This document shows, piece by piece, positions 41,759 to 52,200 of a DNA stretch of 64,000 nucleotides. The DNA is from Actinomyces faecalis (lineage in GTDB: Bacteria; Actinomycetota; Actinomycetes; Actinomycetales; Actinomycetaceae). The position numbers and the translations under genes are program-made. Each line of letters opens with the position of its first letter. Position 1 is the stretch's first letter. The stretch is from contig NZ_CP063418.1 of NCBI RefSeq assembly GCF_013184985.2, forward strand, positions 1,860,001-1,924,000, read 5' to 3'. The notes under the pieces are model-generated. The model searched no databases. It was not told the origin of the DNA and saw nothing but the letters and a program-made list of their open reading frames with translations.

Positions 41759-41835
41759 GCGTCGCTCTCGCTCGTGAACAGTCGCCCTAGGTGCTGCCCG
41801 CGTGGAAAGCGACGGTTGAGGCGCGAGAGCGACGC
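41759..41835. repeat. Long-loop inverted repeat after ettA
   Basis: 13-bp perfect arms GCGTCGCTCTCGC (41759-41771) and complement (41823-41835) with a 51-nt loop. Sequence beside the left arm, CTCGTGAACAGTCG, resembles the 18094 repeat. Confidence 0.6.
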
Positions 41836-41867
41836 CCGGCCGGTCGTGACCGACCGGGCGGGAGGGC

Positions 41868-42992
41868 TCAGTCCTCCTCAGCCTGCTCCTGCTGCTTGCG
41901 CCAGCGGATGCCGGCGTCGATGAAGCCGTCGATGTCGCCGTCAAAGACCGAGTCCGGGTTGCCGACCTCATAGCTGGTCCGCAGGTCCTTGACCATCTGG
42001 TAGGGGTTGAGCACGTAGGAGCGCATCTGGTCCCCCCACGAGGCCTTGACGTCCCCGGCCAGCTCCTTCTTCTTGGCGTCCTCCTCCTGCTGCTTGAGCA
42101 GCAGCAGGCGCGACTGCAGCACGCGCATGGCGGCGGCGCGGTTCTGGATCTGGGACTTCTCGTCCTGCATCGAGACCACCAGGCCTGTGGGCAGGTGGGT
42201 GATGCGCACGGCCGAGTCGGTAGTATTGACGGACTGGCCTCCGGGTCCGGAGGAACGGAAGACGTCGATACGGATGTCAGTCTCTGGGACCTCGATGTGG
42301 TCCGTGGACTCGATGAGCGGGATCACCTCGACCGCAGCGAAGGAGGTCTGGCGCCGTCCCTGGTTGTCGAAGGGGCTGATGCGTACCAGGCGGTGGGTCC
42401 CGCCCTCCACGCTGAGCGTGCCGTAGGCGTAGGGGGCGTGGACCTCGAAGGTCACCGACTTCAGGCCTGCCTCCTCGGCGTAGGAGGTGTCCAGGACCTT
42501 GGTGGCGTAGTCGTGACGCTCGGCCCAGCGCAGGTACATGCGTAGCAGCATCTCCGCGAAGTCCGCGGCGTCCACACCACCCGCACCCGAGCGGATGGTG
42601 ACGACGGCGTCGCGCTGGTCGTACTCGCCGCTCAGCAGCGTGCGGATCTCCAGCTCAGACAGGTCCTTGGAGATCGCGTCCAGGTCCGACTCCGCCTCGG
42701 CCAGCAGCTCGGCGGCGTCATCGCCCTCCTCCTCCCCAGCCATCTCGACCATGGCCTCAAGGTCGTCGATACGCGAGCCAAGGTCCTCCACGCGCTTGAG
42801 GTCCGCCTGGGCGTGGGACAGGTTGGAGGTCACCACCTGGGCGGCGTCAGGGTCGTCCCACAGGTCCGGTGCCGCCGCCTGCTCGGAGAGCTCGGCAATG
42901 CGTGCGCGCAGCGCCTGCGGGTCAGTCACCGCCTCGATAGAGGCGTGAGTGTGTCGGAGTCGCTCGATCTCTGCAGGAAAGTCTGTGGCCAC
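41868..42992 (-). CDS. prfB: Peptide chain release factor 2
   Basis: 374 residues. SPF anticodon-mimic (206-208) for UGA/UAA recognition and catalytic GGQ (251-253) in [18 protein letters not shown]. The frame is continuous from ATG 42992, with no programmed frameshift near codon 26, as usual in actinobacteria. Confidence 0.97.
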   Translation of the reverse strand: MATDFPAEIERLRHTHASIEAVTDPQALRARIAELSEQAAAPDLWDDPDAAQVVTSNLSHAQADLKRVEDLGSRIDDLEAMVEMAGEEEGDDAAELLAEAESDLDAISKDLSELEIRTLLSGEYDQRDAVVTIRSGAGGVDAADFAEMLLRMYLRWAERHDYATKVLDTSYAEEAGLKSVTFEVHAPYAYGTLSVEGGTHRLVRISPFDNQGRRQTSFAAVEVIPLIESTDHIEVPETDIRIDVFRSSGPGGQSVNTTDSAVRITHLPTGLVVSMQDEKSQIQNRAAAMRVLQSRLLLLKQQEEDAKKKELAGDVKASWGDQMRSYVLNPYQMVKDLRTSYEVGNPDSVFDGDIDGFIDAGIRWRKQQEQAEED

Positions 42993-43049
42993 GGAGCCGA
43001 GTCTACGGCAGAGCAGTACGACGCCGTCTCCCAGGCCCTCGTACCCGTT

Positions 43050-43961
43050 CTAGCCCAGTTCCAGCGCCTGGGCCTGGGCGAGCAGAAGGTCAAGGACCGC
43101 ACGGGTAGCGGCGCTGGGATCGGTTCTCGTGGAGCGGTGGCGCACCACGAGCTGACGCGTGCCCAGCCCAGGCAGACGCACCACGCTCACGCCCTCGGGA
43201 ACCTGGCCGGACATGACCGCCAGCTCAGGAAGGAGCGCGTAACCGAGCCCGAAGCTGACCATCGCCAGGACGACGTCGTAGTCGTACCCGACGTGATGGG
43301 TGCTCAGCGGCGTCCCCAGCTGACGCGACAGACGCACCAGCGCCTCAGCACCGGCAGTAGCGGGGTCCAGGTCGATCCAGGTCGCCCGCACCAGGTCCGA
43401 CAGCGTCGAGGGCGCGGGCTGCTCCGGAGGCACGACGACGAGCCAGGACTCGTCCAGCAACGGCACGTCCGTCATCGCCCTGGGGGCGCTGGCCAGCGAC
43501 TGGACATCACGCTCAAGCAGGACCAGGTCGAGCTCACCGCGTCGCAGCCGCGCCAGTCCCGCCCGCTCCTCGGTCTCCTCGATCGTGAGGTGGAGTCCGG
43601 GGTGGCTGGCCACGACCTGGCCGGCCATAGGCAGAAGGAGGGCCCGGATCGCCGTGGCGAAGGAACCGATGCGCACCCGACCGGTCGGCGTGGACTCGTC
43701 CAGCTCCGCCAGCTCGCGGCGCGCCGAGGCGAGCTCGTCCTCAAGACGCTCCGCCGTCTCCGCCAGGATGCGTCCCGCCTCGGTCAGGACCGAGCCGGAA
43801 GGTGTGCGATCCAGCACATGCGTTCCGACCTCCTTCTCCAGCAGCTTGATCTGCTGACTGACGGCCGAAGGTGACAAGTGTTGAGATTCCGCGGCTGCCA
43901 CGATGCCGCCGGAGCGATGGACGGCCAGCAGGAGGGCCAGTCGGTGCGCAGAGAGGTCCAC
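43050..43961 (-). CDS. LysR-family transcriptional regulator
   Basis: 303 residues. N-terminal winged helix: HRLALLLAVHRSGGIVAAAESQHLSPSAVSQQIKLLEKEVGTHVLDRTPSGSVLTEAG. C-terminal periplasmic-binding-like effector domain (GRVRIGSFATAIRALLLP...GYDYDVVLAMVSFGLGYALLPELAV). Divergent from the small membrane protein at 44045, its probable target. Effector unknown. Confidence 0.92.
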   Translation of the reverse strand: MDLSAHRLALLLAVHRSGGIVAAAESQHLSPSAVSQQIKLLEKEVGTHVLDRTPSGSVLTEAGRILAETAERLEDELASARRELAELDESTPTGRVRIGSFATAIRALLLPMAGQVVASHPGLHLTIEETEERAGLARLRRGELDLVLLERDVQSLASAPRAMTDVPLLDESWLVVVPPEQPAPSTLSDLVRATWIDLDPATAGAEALVRLSRQLGTPLSTHHVGYDYDVVLAMVSFGLGYALLPELAVMSGQVPEGVSVVRLPGLGTRQLVVRHRSTRTDPSAATRAVLDLLLAQAQALELG

Positions 43962-44044
43962 AGCAGCCTCGCTTCAGTTCTACTTCATGCCGGATACAAA
44001 TACCTTAGATTGAACTGTAGTCATTCGCAGGACAGGATCATCCT
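43962..44044. promoter_or_regulatory. Divergent promoter/operator region (LysR - CBU_0592-type)
   Basis: 83-bp intergene with an A/T-rich core (GATACAAATACCTTAGATTG). An inverted pair CAGTTC (43975-43980) / GAACTG (44012-44017) could be a LysR site. A perfect dyad ACAGGAT-C-ATCCTGT (44032-44046) covers the ribosome site and GTG start of the plus-strand gene. Confidence 0.5.
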
Positions 44045-44386
44045 GTGACTGACGTGATCCCCACCCTGATCGCCGTCGGCGGCTGGATCGGTGCCGCCGA
44101 GTTCCTCCTGGCCTACTTCATGGTCTCCAAGGGACGCATCGCCGGCGACTCCCTGAGGTACCAGGCCCTCAACCTCTCCGCCTCGGTGCTGCTGCTCATC
44201 AACTGCGCACACACCGGCGCCTGGCCCAGCGCCATCGCCAACGTCTTCTACGTCTTCGTCGGTATCAACATCCTCCTGACCGTCAAGCGTGCCTACATCG
44301 CCCAGCTCGCTCGACAGCACAGCGACGACCTGCGCGCACGCCTGCACCGCCGCGAGCACAGCGACCTCAGCCTCCGCCAGGCCTAG
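44045..44386 (+). CDS. CBU_0592-like small membrane protein
   Basis: 113 residues, three hydrophobic segments: IPTLIAVGGWIGAAEFLLAYFMV, YQALNLSASVLLLINCA and AIANVFYVFVGINILLTV, with GAWPSAIANVFYVFVGI between. This matches the pattern of the CBU_0592 membrane domain, of unknown function. The GTG start is embedded in a dyad that could occlude translation. C-terminal 35 residues are charged and cytoplasmic. Probably controlled by the divergent LysR gene. Confidence 0.8.
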   Translation: MTDVIPTLIAVGGWIGAAEFLLAYFMVSKGRIAGDSLRYQALNLSASVLLLINCAHTGAWPSAIANVFYVFVGINILLTVKRAYIAQLARQHSDDLRARLHRREHSDLSLRQA

Positions 44387-44584
44387 TCCCAGGGAGGCGC
44401 TCGCACGCAGTCACCCTCAGCCTCCCGCCCCACCTCCCCACCAGCCCGCCGCTGACGTGTCAAGCAGCCAGAGCAGCACCGTCACAGCCAGCAGCGCCGT
44501 GCGACGCTCCCGCTCACGCAGGTCCGCTGCCTCCGGCCAGCGCGTCACCGACGACGCGCAGCGCTCCTCCCCTACGGTGGGGGT

Positions 44585-45913
44585 ATGTCGACCACGCCTA
44601 ACGACCCCACCCAGCCGTCTCGCGAGGCAGCACCTGAGCCACCCCAGGACTCCTCGGACGAGAAGGCCTCTGCCGGGCGTCCTCAGGCAACGGCTCCTAG
44701 CGCCCCGCAGGGCTCCGACGCCACCGGCGTCATGAGCCCGAGACCCGCCCTGACCTTGGCCGCCATGGCCGCCGTCGCGGTACCTGGTCTGGACCCCGCG
44801 CGCCTGGCGCTGCCTCAGAAGACCACCTCCTCCCTGCACACCGTCGGCGTCGTCGACTCACGTGGCCGCCACTGGGAGGTCGTGCAGGCACTGTCAGACG
44901 CAGCCGGCGCCTCCCTCGACGCCGAGGCCGAGGTACTGCGACGAGTCGCACGCAGCCACGACGCCGGCGCCGTCTCCTTCGACGTCTCCCGGCCGGCCGG
45001 CTCGTTACGTCGCGAGGGCCTGCACGTCCAGGTCCGCTCCCACATCGAGGGCAGGCCCATCGCCGTCGACTCCCTGCGTCCGGGCCCTGGCCTGTCGGCG
45101 GGACTAGGCAAGGCCCTGGGCGAGATCCACGAGCTGGAGACCACCGTGGTCTCCGAGGCGGGACTTCCGGTGTACGACGCTGAGGAGGTTCGCTCCACCT
45201 GGCTCACCCTCCTCGACGACGTGGCCGCCACCGGAAAGGTCCCGTCCCCGCTGCTCTCTCGGTGGGAGCAGGTCCTTGACGACACCGCTCTGTGGCGGTT
45301 CCGCCCGACCGTGGTCCACGGAGACCTGGCTGAGGAGAACGTGCTCACAGCCGGTGGCGCCGTCGTGGCGGTCCAGGGGCTGTCCCAGATCCACGTCGGC
45401 GACCCGGCGGAGGACCTGGCGTGGGTGTACTCCACCGCCCCGGTGGACTGTCTGGACTCGATCGAGGCCGCCTACGACCTGGCACGTACCGAGGGCGTGG
45501 ACAAGCACCTGCGCGACCGGGCTGAGCTGGTCAGTGAGATGAGCCTGGCCAAGTGGCTGCTGCACGGTGTACGCAGCCAGAGCCAGGACATCATCGATGA
45601 CGCTGTCTCCATGCTTGCCGACCTGCTGGACCAGGTCGGTGACGAGCCACTGGTCGAGCCCCATGAGCCGGTCCTGGCCTCGGTACCCGGCGCCCGCACG
45701 AGCGCAGGACCAGATGAGGCGACCAGCGAGATCACGATGGTCTCCTCTCCCTCTTCGGCTACGAGCCCGGACAGTCCGGACCTGGACGCTCTGCCTGGGG
45801 TCGGGGCGTCACCTGCCCCCGAGGCAGACAGGGCTGTGAACGCGGACCAGACCCCGACCACGGACATGGCCGCGGTGGTGCCGCTCACTGGCCGAGAGAC
45901 TGCTCAAGACTGA
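44585..45913 (+). CDS. Phosphotransferase-fold (aminoglycoside/macrolide kinase-like) protein
   Basis: 442 residues. The kinase core shows VVHGDLAEENVL (Brenner motif with catalytic Asp) and VGDPAEDLAWVYSTAP (metal-binding Asp, DFG equivalent). It is flanked by acidic, Pro/Ser/Thr-rich disordered tails (residues 1-55 and about 365-442). The position before the adnB helicase and the disordered tails argue for a conserved housekeeping small-molecule kinase rather than a resistance gene. The last 29 bp overlap the convergent adnB end. Confidence 0.8.
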   Translation: MSTTPNDPTQPSREAAPEPPQDSSDEKASAGRPQATAPSAPQGSDATGVMSPRPALTLAAMAAVAVPGLDPARLALPQKTTSSLHTVGVVDSRGRHWEVVQALSDAAGASLDAEAEVLRRVARSHDAGAVSFDVSRPAGSLRREGLHVQVRSHIEGRPIAVDSLRPGPGLSAGLGKALGEIHELETTVVSEAGLPVYDAEEVRSTWLTLLDDVAATGKVPSPLLSRWEQVLDDTALWRFRPTVVHGDLAEENVLTAGGAVVAVQGLSQIHVGDPAEDLAWVYSTAPVDCLDSIEAAYDLARTEGVDKHLRDRAELVSEMSLAKWLLHGVRSQSQDIIDDAVSMLADLLDQVGDEPLVEPHEPVLASVPGARTSAGPDEATSEITMVSSPSSATSPDSPDLDALPGVGASPAPEADRAVNADQTPTTDMAAVVPLTGRETAQD

Positions 45914-48900
45914 GCGCCTGAGTCAGCGTCTCCATCGTCAGCAGCTCCTGGGAGCTGAGCTCGTCCACCTGCCCCCCGGGGAAGTCGACATAGGCATAGG
46001 CGGCCCTCACCGAGCTGGCGTCGATACCGTGCGAGGCGGCCCACACGTGCACGTAGACACTGAGCTGGTCCACGGGCACGTGGTGCCGCCCTGTCTTCCA
46101 GTCCACGATGAGCCAGGCACCCGGTTCGTCATCGCGTGCTCCCTCCTTGTGGAAGACGGCGTCGATCCGACAGCGCAGCGTCACTCCAGCGACGACCAGC
46201 TCCCGCTCAACCTCCGTGTCGCAGAGGGTGTATCCCTCCAGCAGCGGCAGGTTCTCGGCCGTCATGAGCCAGCGCTCCAGCTTCTGGCGGTCCTGGGGGG
46301 AGACGGTGTCCGGGACGCCTGCTTCCTCCAGGGAGAACAACGCCGAGCTGCGGGACAGACGCTGGGCCACGGCGTCGTGGAAGACCGTGCCCAGTCGCGC
46401 TGACGGGCTTGGCCGCGGTGGCAGAGGCCTGCGCAGGTGCACGGCCAGCTGCTGGGGGTCCCGCCTCAGCGTGTCAAGCTGGGTGGCTGCAAGGTGCGCA
46501 GGCAAGCGCAGCTGACGAGGACTGACGGCGTTCCTGTCCCGCTCGGCCAGAAGAAGCTGTGCCTCCTGCTGCCAGCGCGCGACAAGCGCCGCCACGGACT
46601 CGGCCGGTGCAGCTCCCGGTGCGGCCGGCGGCGCCGAAGCCGGCTCCGGTACGGCAGCACCTGCCACGGGGCCGGGTGGTGACCCGGCACGGCCCGACGC
46701 GACTGGCCTGGCCGAGGAGGTCACCGACTCCTGCGGCGCCGTCGGCCACACGACCCGTGAGGTGGCAGTGAGCAGCCCGTTACCTCGACTCGTATCACGC
46801 TCGGTCCATCCCGGTCCGTAGGGCGTCACCAGCTCGCGCCTGCGCAGCTCGGCGAGGAAGCGACTCATGGGACGAGGGGTCGTGGAGGTCTTGGACACGT
46901 GCGAGCCGGTGAGAAGGAGGTCGTGACGGGCACGTGTCAGCGCCACGTACGCCAGTCGGCGTTCCTCCGCCACCGCGTAGCGCCCCAGCGCCAGGCAGTA
47001 CCCGTCAATCATCTCCTTCACCTCGGTCTTGTCCACCTCAGGTGGCTCCAGCCTCGCCAAGGTGAAGGGCGGCAGGGTCGCGGCGTCCATGCGCAGCGGG
47101 TGGGGAAACTCGTCTGCCGCCGCCATCCAGGACTTGGAGCGCACCGAGAGGTCGTCACGTGGCTGTGTCGAGTAGAGAGGAAAGCCCTTCTCGTTCAGGC
47201 CGATGACAGCCACATGGTCCCACTCCAGCCCTTTGGAGGCGTGAACAGTCATGAGCTGGACCGCCCCAGGTTCCGGCTCGACCTCAGGTGCTGACAGTGC
47301 TCGCTCATGGGCCTCGGCCGCGTCCAGCCACTCCAGGAAGCTGGCCAGGGTCGGGGAGTCCAGGTCCCTGGAGAACTGCTCGGCGACCTCACGCAGGGCG
47401 TCCAGGCCCCGGCGCCCACGACGGTCCCCCACCCTGGCCGCTACCTCGATGTCCAGGTCGAGCGTCTGCTCCGCCAGGGTCACCAGCTCGGCCAGAGGAA
47501 GGCGAAGCGCGCGGCGCACCCGTCTGAGCTGTCTGGCCAGGCGATCAGCCAGACGGGTCCCAGCAGGACTGAGCCCGGCCACCGTGACTCCCTCCACCCC
47601 CTGTGGGTGCCTGTCCGCGCTGCGTGCTACCGCCTCCAGGGCCTCAGCGAGCACGGGCTGGTCCGTGTCCTGAGCAGAGTCAGAGTCCACGGAGCCATCT
47701 GGGAGCACGGCGTCGCCCTGGGACGACCGGGTCTGGCGACGCGCGTAACGGTAGAGGGCAGCCAGGTCCCTCGCCCCGATGCCACCGGCAGTCAGCAGCC
47801 GCACCAACCAGTCACCACGTTCTGGGTCTGCGGCCACGGTGAGCAGCGCTCGGACGTCCGCGACCTCCGGAATCATGAGCATCCCGCCGATGCCTACGAC
47901 CTCGTACGGAATCGACCGGTCCCGCAGGGCCTGCGCCACCGGCGCGAGCGCGTCCCGGGTACGACTGAGTACCGCCAGCTGCGCCTGAGGGTTCCATCGT
48001 TGCTCCAGGAAGTCTGCGACGACCTCTGCCTCCTCCAACGGGTCGGCAAGGTAGGCCCCCAGGACCGAGCCCGGAGCCAGGCCTGCCTCGGCAGGCCGGG
48101 GCCGGAGCTGGGCGACCGGGATCTGCGGGCCAGGTCCGTCACCAGGCTGCGGCGTGTGAGAGCGCAGAGGACCCGACAGCACGTTGGCAGCCTCCAGCAC
48201 GGTGCGGTCGTTGCGCCATGCCGTCGACAGCGGCAGGACCGGAGCGGCTTTCCTGCGGTCCGCACCTGCCTGTACGGCTGCGCAGCCCGCCGGGTTGAAG
48301 GCGAGGTGGAACTCGTCCAGAGCGGCAGCACTGGCACCTCGCCAACCGTAGATGGCCTGGTTGGGGTCTCCGACGGCGGTCACCCCACCTCCTGCGAAAA
48401 GACGGGACAGCAACCGGACCTGTGCCGTGGACGTGTCCTGGAACTCATCCAGCAGCACCGCCCGGTACTGCTGGGACAGGGCCTGCACCACCTCCTGCGA
48501 CCCCGGGGCCGTCAGTACCTTGTAGGCAAGGACGATCTGGTCGCCAAAGGTCAGCAGCCCCTGAGAGCTCTTGGTGTCCCGGTACTCCTGGACCAGGTCC
48601 AGCAGCGCCACACGCGTCTTCATCGCCGTGTCGAATCCCTTGAGCGCCGTCTTGAGACCACGTACCTGAGCCAGCGACTCGAAGAGCTGGTCCAGGTCGT
48701 GCATCTGCTCACGCGCCTGCTCCACCTCCAGGAGGTTCTCGCACAACGCGGAGTCAAGCCCTAGCACGAGCTCGGTGACCCGTGCGGGAGAGTCCAGCGG
48801 GAGAGGCTCCGTGCGCCGCTCGACGATACCGGCGACCACCTGCCATGCCCGTGCCTCCGTGATCAGGGTGGCGTCCGGGTCCACACCGATGCGCAGTCCG

Positions 48901-49295
48901 TGGTCACGCACGATCGTGCCTGCGAAGGAGTTGTAGGTTGCGATCGTCGGCTCCGCACCGTCCTCCTGGGGGCCGGCGATCCCCGAGCCCGCCAAGGAGC
49001 CTAGGCGCGTGCTGATGCGCTGAGCCAGCTCGCCTGCTGCCTTACGCGTGAAGGTCAGACCAAGCACCTCGTGGGGCTCCACCTGACCGCTGGCGACGAG
49101 GTAGACCACTCGCTGGCTCATCGTTGCGGTCTTGCCGCTCCCTGCCCCTGCGACCACCAGCAACGGCGACAGGGGGTGGGCAATGACCTCAGCCTGCTCT
49201 GCAGTGGGTTCGTCGATGCCCAGGGCCTGGGCGAGTGACACCGGGGTCAGTGCCGGCAAGGTCTGGGCCTGCCCGGTAGCTTCAGGGGTCATCAT
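45885..49295 (-). CDS. adnB: UvrD/RecB-like ATP-dependent helicase-nuclease subunit (AdnB-like)
   Basis: 1136 residues. Superfamily 1A helicase: Walker A VVAGAGSGKT (about 47-56), Walker B LLDEFQDTSTAQ, motif III GDPNQAIYGWRGA, motif V VQLMTVHASKGLEWDHVAVIG, motif VI YVALTRARHDL. A C-terminal PD-(D/E)xK nuclease follows (RCRIDAVF...AWLIVDWKTGRHH...QLSVYVHVWA). Its start overlaps the adnA stop by 4 bp. Together they should form the AdnAB end-resection motor-nuclease of actinobacteria. Gene symbol by analogy with mycobacteria. Confidence 0.88.
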   Translation of the reverse strand: MMTPEATGQAQTLPALTPVSLAQALGIDEPTAEQAEVIAHPLSPLLVVAGAGSGKTATMSQRVVYLVASGQVEPHEVLGLTFTRKAAGELAQRISTRLGSLAGSGIAGPQEDGAEPTIATYNSFAGTIVRDHGLRIGVDPDATLITEARAWQVVAGIVERRTEPLPLDSPARVTELVLGLDSALCENLLEVEQAREQMHDLDQLFESLAQVRGLKTALKGFDTAMKTRVALLDLVQEYRDTKSSQGLLTFGDQIVLAYKVLTAPGSQEVVQALSQQYRAVLLDEFQDTSTAQVRLLSRLFAGGGVTAVGDPNQAIYGWRGASAAALDEFHLAFNPAGCAAVQAGADRRKAAPVLPLSTAWRNDRTVLEAANVLSGPLRSHTPQPGDGPGPQIPVAQLRPRPAEAGLAPGSVLGAYLADPLEEAEVVADFLEQRWNPQAQLAVLSRTRDALAPVAQALRDRSIPYEVVGIGGMLMIPEVADVRALLTVAADPERGDWLVRLLTAGGIGARDLAALYRYARRQTRSSQGDAVLPDGSVDSDSAQDTDQPVLAEALEAVARSADRHPQGVEGVTVAGLSPAGTRLADRLARQLRRVRRALRLPLAELVTLAEQTLDLDIEVAARVGDRRGRRGLDALREVAEQFSRDLDSPTLASFLEWLDAAEAHERALSAPEVEPEPGAVQLMTVHASKGLEWDHVAVIGLNEKGFPLYSTQPRDDLSVRSKSWMAAADEFPHPLRMDAATLPPFTLARLEPPEVDKTEVKEMIDGYCLALGRYAVAEERRLAYVALTRARHDLLLTGSHVSKTSTTPRPMSRFLAELRRRELVTPYGPGWTERDTSRGNGLLTATSRVVWPTAPQESVTSSARPVASGRAGSPPGPVAGAAVPEPASAPPAAPGAAPAESVAALVARWQQEAQLLLAERDRNAVSPRQLRLPAHLAATQLDTLRRDPQQLAVHLRRPLPPRPSPSARLGTVFHDAVAQRLSRSSALFSLEEAGVPDTVSPQDRQKLERWLMTAENLPLLEGYTLCDTEVERELVVAGVTLRCRIDAVFHKEGARDDEPGAWLIVDWKTGRHHVPVDQLSVYVHVWAASHGIDASSVRAAYAYVDFPGGQVDELSSQELLTMETLTQALSLEQSLGQ

Positions 49296-52200
49296 GCGAG
49301 GTTCCTCCGTCCCTCAGGTACCGCGGGGCACGCGCTCTTGACCGAGCAGAAACGACAGTGAGCGCCGACGCGCGCCTCAAAGTGGCTGCCGGAGGCGTCA
49401 CGAGCAGCGCAGGCCACCAGCTCCGCGGCCCAGTCCTCGCCGCTCTCAGGGTCAGGAGACGCCGCGAGCGCCGCTCCGGCGGGATAGACGCGGGTGTCAC
49501 CGTAGCGATCCGCTTCCTCACCCAGGACGACCAGCCCGGCGCCCGTCACCTCGTACCCGAGTGCGGCCAGCGCCATGCGGTAGGTGGCCAGCTGGGCGTT
49601 GCGTGCCGCCTCCCCCGCTGGCCTGCGCCCGGTCTTGAGGTCCATGACGCGCACACGGGTGCCGTGCGCCGGTGGCAGGAGCTCGGGCGCGTCAGGAGCG
49701 CACAGGGACGAGTCCTCACCGTCGTCCAGCTCAATCCTGTCGACTCGTCCCACCAGACGCACGCCGATCTCGGACTGGCCACGAGCAGCACCCTCCTGCG
49801 GCCCACCCGCGCCCGGATCCGTAGGCAGAGGAAGATCAAGCTCGACGTCAACACGCTTCTCTACCGCAACCGGTCCCGGCACCGTACCGAGATAGGCGTC
49901 CAGACGGTCGATCACGTCATGGGCGCGGCGGGCCTGGAGCTGTTCCAGCCAGGTCAACGGCTCGGCCAGCTGTGGCATCTGCTCCGTGAGGAGGTCGTGG
50001 AGCACCTGCCCGCGCAAGCCCTCTCGCTGAGCCCGCTCAGCGACTGCGTGGACGATCGTTCCCAGGGCCTGCTGGCTGGAGGCTCCGTTGTCCCCGCCGT
50101 GACGCTGGAGGAACCAGCGCAAGGGACAGGTCGCTACGTTGTCGACGTCAGAAGGACTGACCCTCACCCGTTGACCCGTTGCGACCAACGGGTCCACCGA
50201 GGTTACCGGCGCACCTGACCACCACTGGGAGTCCGCCTGCACCACACCGGCCTGCGCCAGCTGGTTAAGAATCTCGCCAGCCACGCACCCGGCCTGGCGC
50301 TGCTCAGCAGTGGCCTGAGGCAGGCCGCCAGCCGTCACCGCGTGCCGCAGCTCGCCGGTCAGTCCACGCAGGGTCAGCTCACCTACGTCCGGGCTGGTGA
50401 GGACCTCCCCGTCTGCGTTCGCAACCTGCGCCCCTGCGCTACGAGCAACTTCCAGGAAGAAGGAGGAGGGCGAGTGCTCCTCGTCCTGGCAGGACGTGAC
50501 GAGGAGACGACGCGTCGCGCGCGTCAGCGACGCCAGGAGCATCCGTCTCTCGTCACCACGCACCTGTGCCCGAGCCGCCACCGTGTCCGCCTGGGCCACG
50601 CGCAGGCCCTCAGGGTCACGCGGAAGCCGGTCCGTCACCGCCTCGACCAGAAGACCCGCACGCGTCAGGGAGTCACGTAACCGAAGATCCGGCCACTGGT
50701 CCCGGTTCAGCCCCGTGACCGCCACGACCTCCCACTCTCGTCCCGCGGCGGCTGCCGGTGTCAGCACGCTCACGCCCTCGGGCCTGACACCTGTAGGAGC
50801 CACGGAGTCCGACGGGACGACCTCGCTGGCGAGCTCGCGAAGGAACACCGACGCGTCCTGGCCGGGATGGCGTTCAGCCCATACCTCAGCACGCTTGAAC
50901 AGTGCCGTCACGACGTCGAGATCGTGCTCCGCAGCCTCGGCCAGCACCGCTTCCCCCGCCCCTTCAGAGGAACCCAGAGCCACCTCACGCCACCGCTGGG
51001 CACAGCCTGAGGCCTCCCACGCCGCCCACAACAGCTCTTCCACGTCGACCCTCGGCAGGTCAAGGCCCTCCAGGTCAAGGCCTTCGTCCGTGGCTGCAGG
51101 ATCCTTGTCCTCCTGCCCTGCGCCGGTCTGCGCGCCCTCAACGACCGCACGAGCCGCCTCGACGACACGAGCAGCCCTCTCGATGCTCCGAGCCGGACCA
51201 GCCAGGGCCTCCTGCGCGAGCTCCTGGCTCAGTACCCGTGCCTCCTCAGTGCTGGTGACGAGGGACAGGAGAGACTCCTCTGCGTCGCGTCGCGGGAAGG
51301 CTGCCCGCAGACGCCGACGCACACGACGCAGGTCCAACGCGCTCAGGCCGATCAACGGGCTGGTCAGCAGCGCCAGGACTGCCTCCCGCTGGGCGGGCTG
51401 GCTCCGGTCCCCCAACCGGCCGGCCAGTGCCGCCTCAGCCACGCCCAGGAGCGCAGCCGCTGCCGGTTCGGCACGTAGCAGCACCGCTGGCGTGGATGCC
51501 GACAGCGGCACACCGCGTCGGCGCAGCTCACGCGCCACGGACTGCGCGGCACCGCTGGAACGGACGATCACGGCCATCTGCTCCCAGCCGGTGGCGTGCA
51601 GGACGTGCTCCGCCCTCAGCAGGCGGGCTACGTGTGCCGTCTCCTGGGAGACCGAGGAGGCTATGAGCGCCGTCACCCCACTGACGGCGGCCTCAGCCTG
51701 AGACGACGTCCTCGTCTGCCCCACTCCCTGGGAGGTGGCCCCTGCCTGCTGCGGACGACGGTGGGCAGGAGCGCCGACGACCGGCACCCGGTCCGCCTGG
51801 TCCTGCCACACACGAGCCAGTGCCTCATCACCGCGGTAGCGGGTGGTGAGCGTCATCCGTGCGGCTGCCAGGCCTGAGCGGTCCTCCGCCTCCACGAGCA
51901 GGCTCGGGGTACCGCCGCGGAAGGTCTCGACAGCGCAGTCAGGATCGCCCAGGACCACGACCTGGCTGCGTCGCCCGGAGGCGTCCGGTGACGCCAGGCA
52001 GGCAAGAAGCCGGGCAGTGGCTGCGGTGCAGTCCTGGTAGTCGTCCACGACGACCAGGTCAGGAACAGGAGGCGGGACCTGGACGCCGTCCTCCTCCCAG
52101 CGCTCCAGAGCCTCTCGGGCGCGGTCCTGGATCCGTGCCGAGTCCATCTTGCGGGTCTGGGATCGCCTCGAGGCGCTCGCACGTCCCTGAGCGTCCCAGG

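Noticed and set aside
42900..42992. Programmed frameshift in prfB
   Set aside because: The reading frame is continuous from ATG 42992 and no CTT-TGA site is present near codon 26.
44585..45913. Antibiotic resistance phosphotransferase
   Set aside because: The kinase motifs fit the fold, but the disordered tails and position beside the DNA-repair operon suggest a housekeeping protein; no resistance can be claimed.
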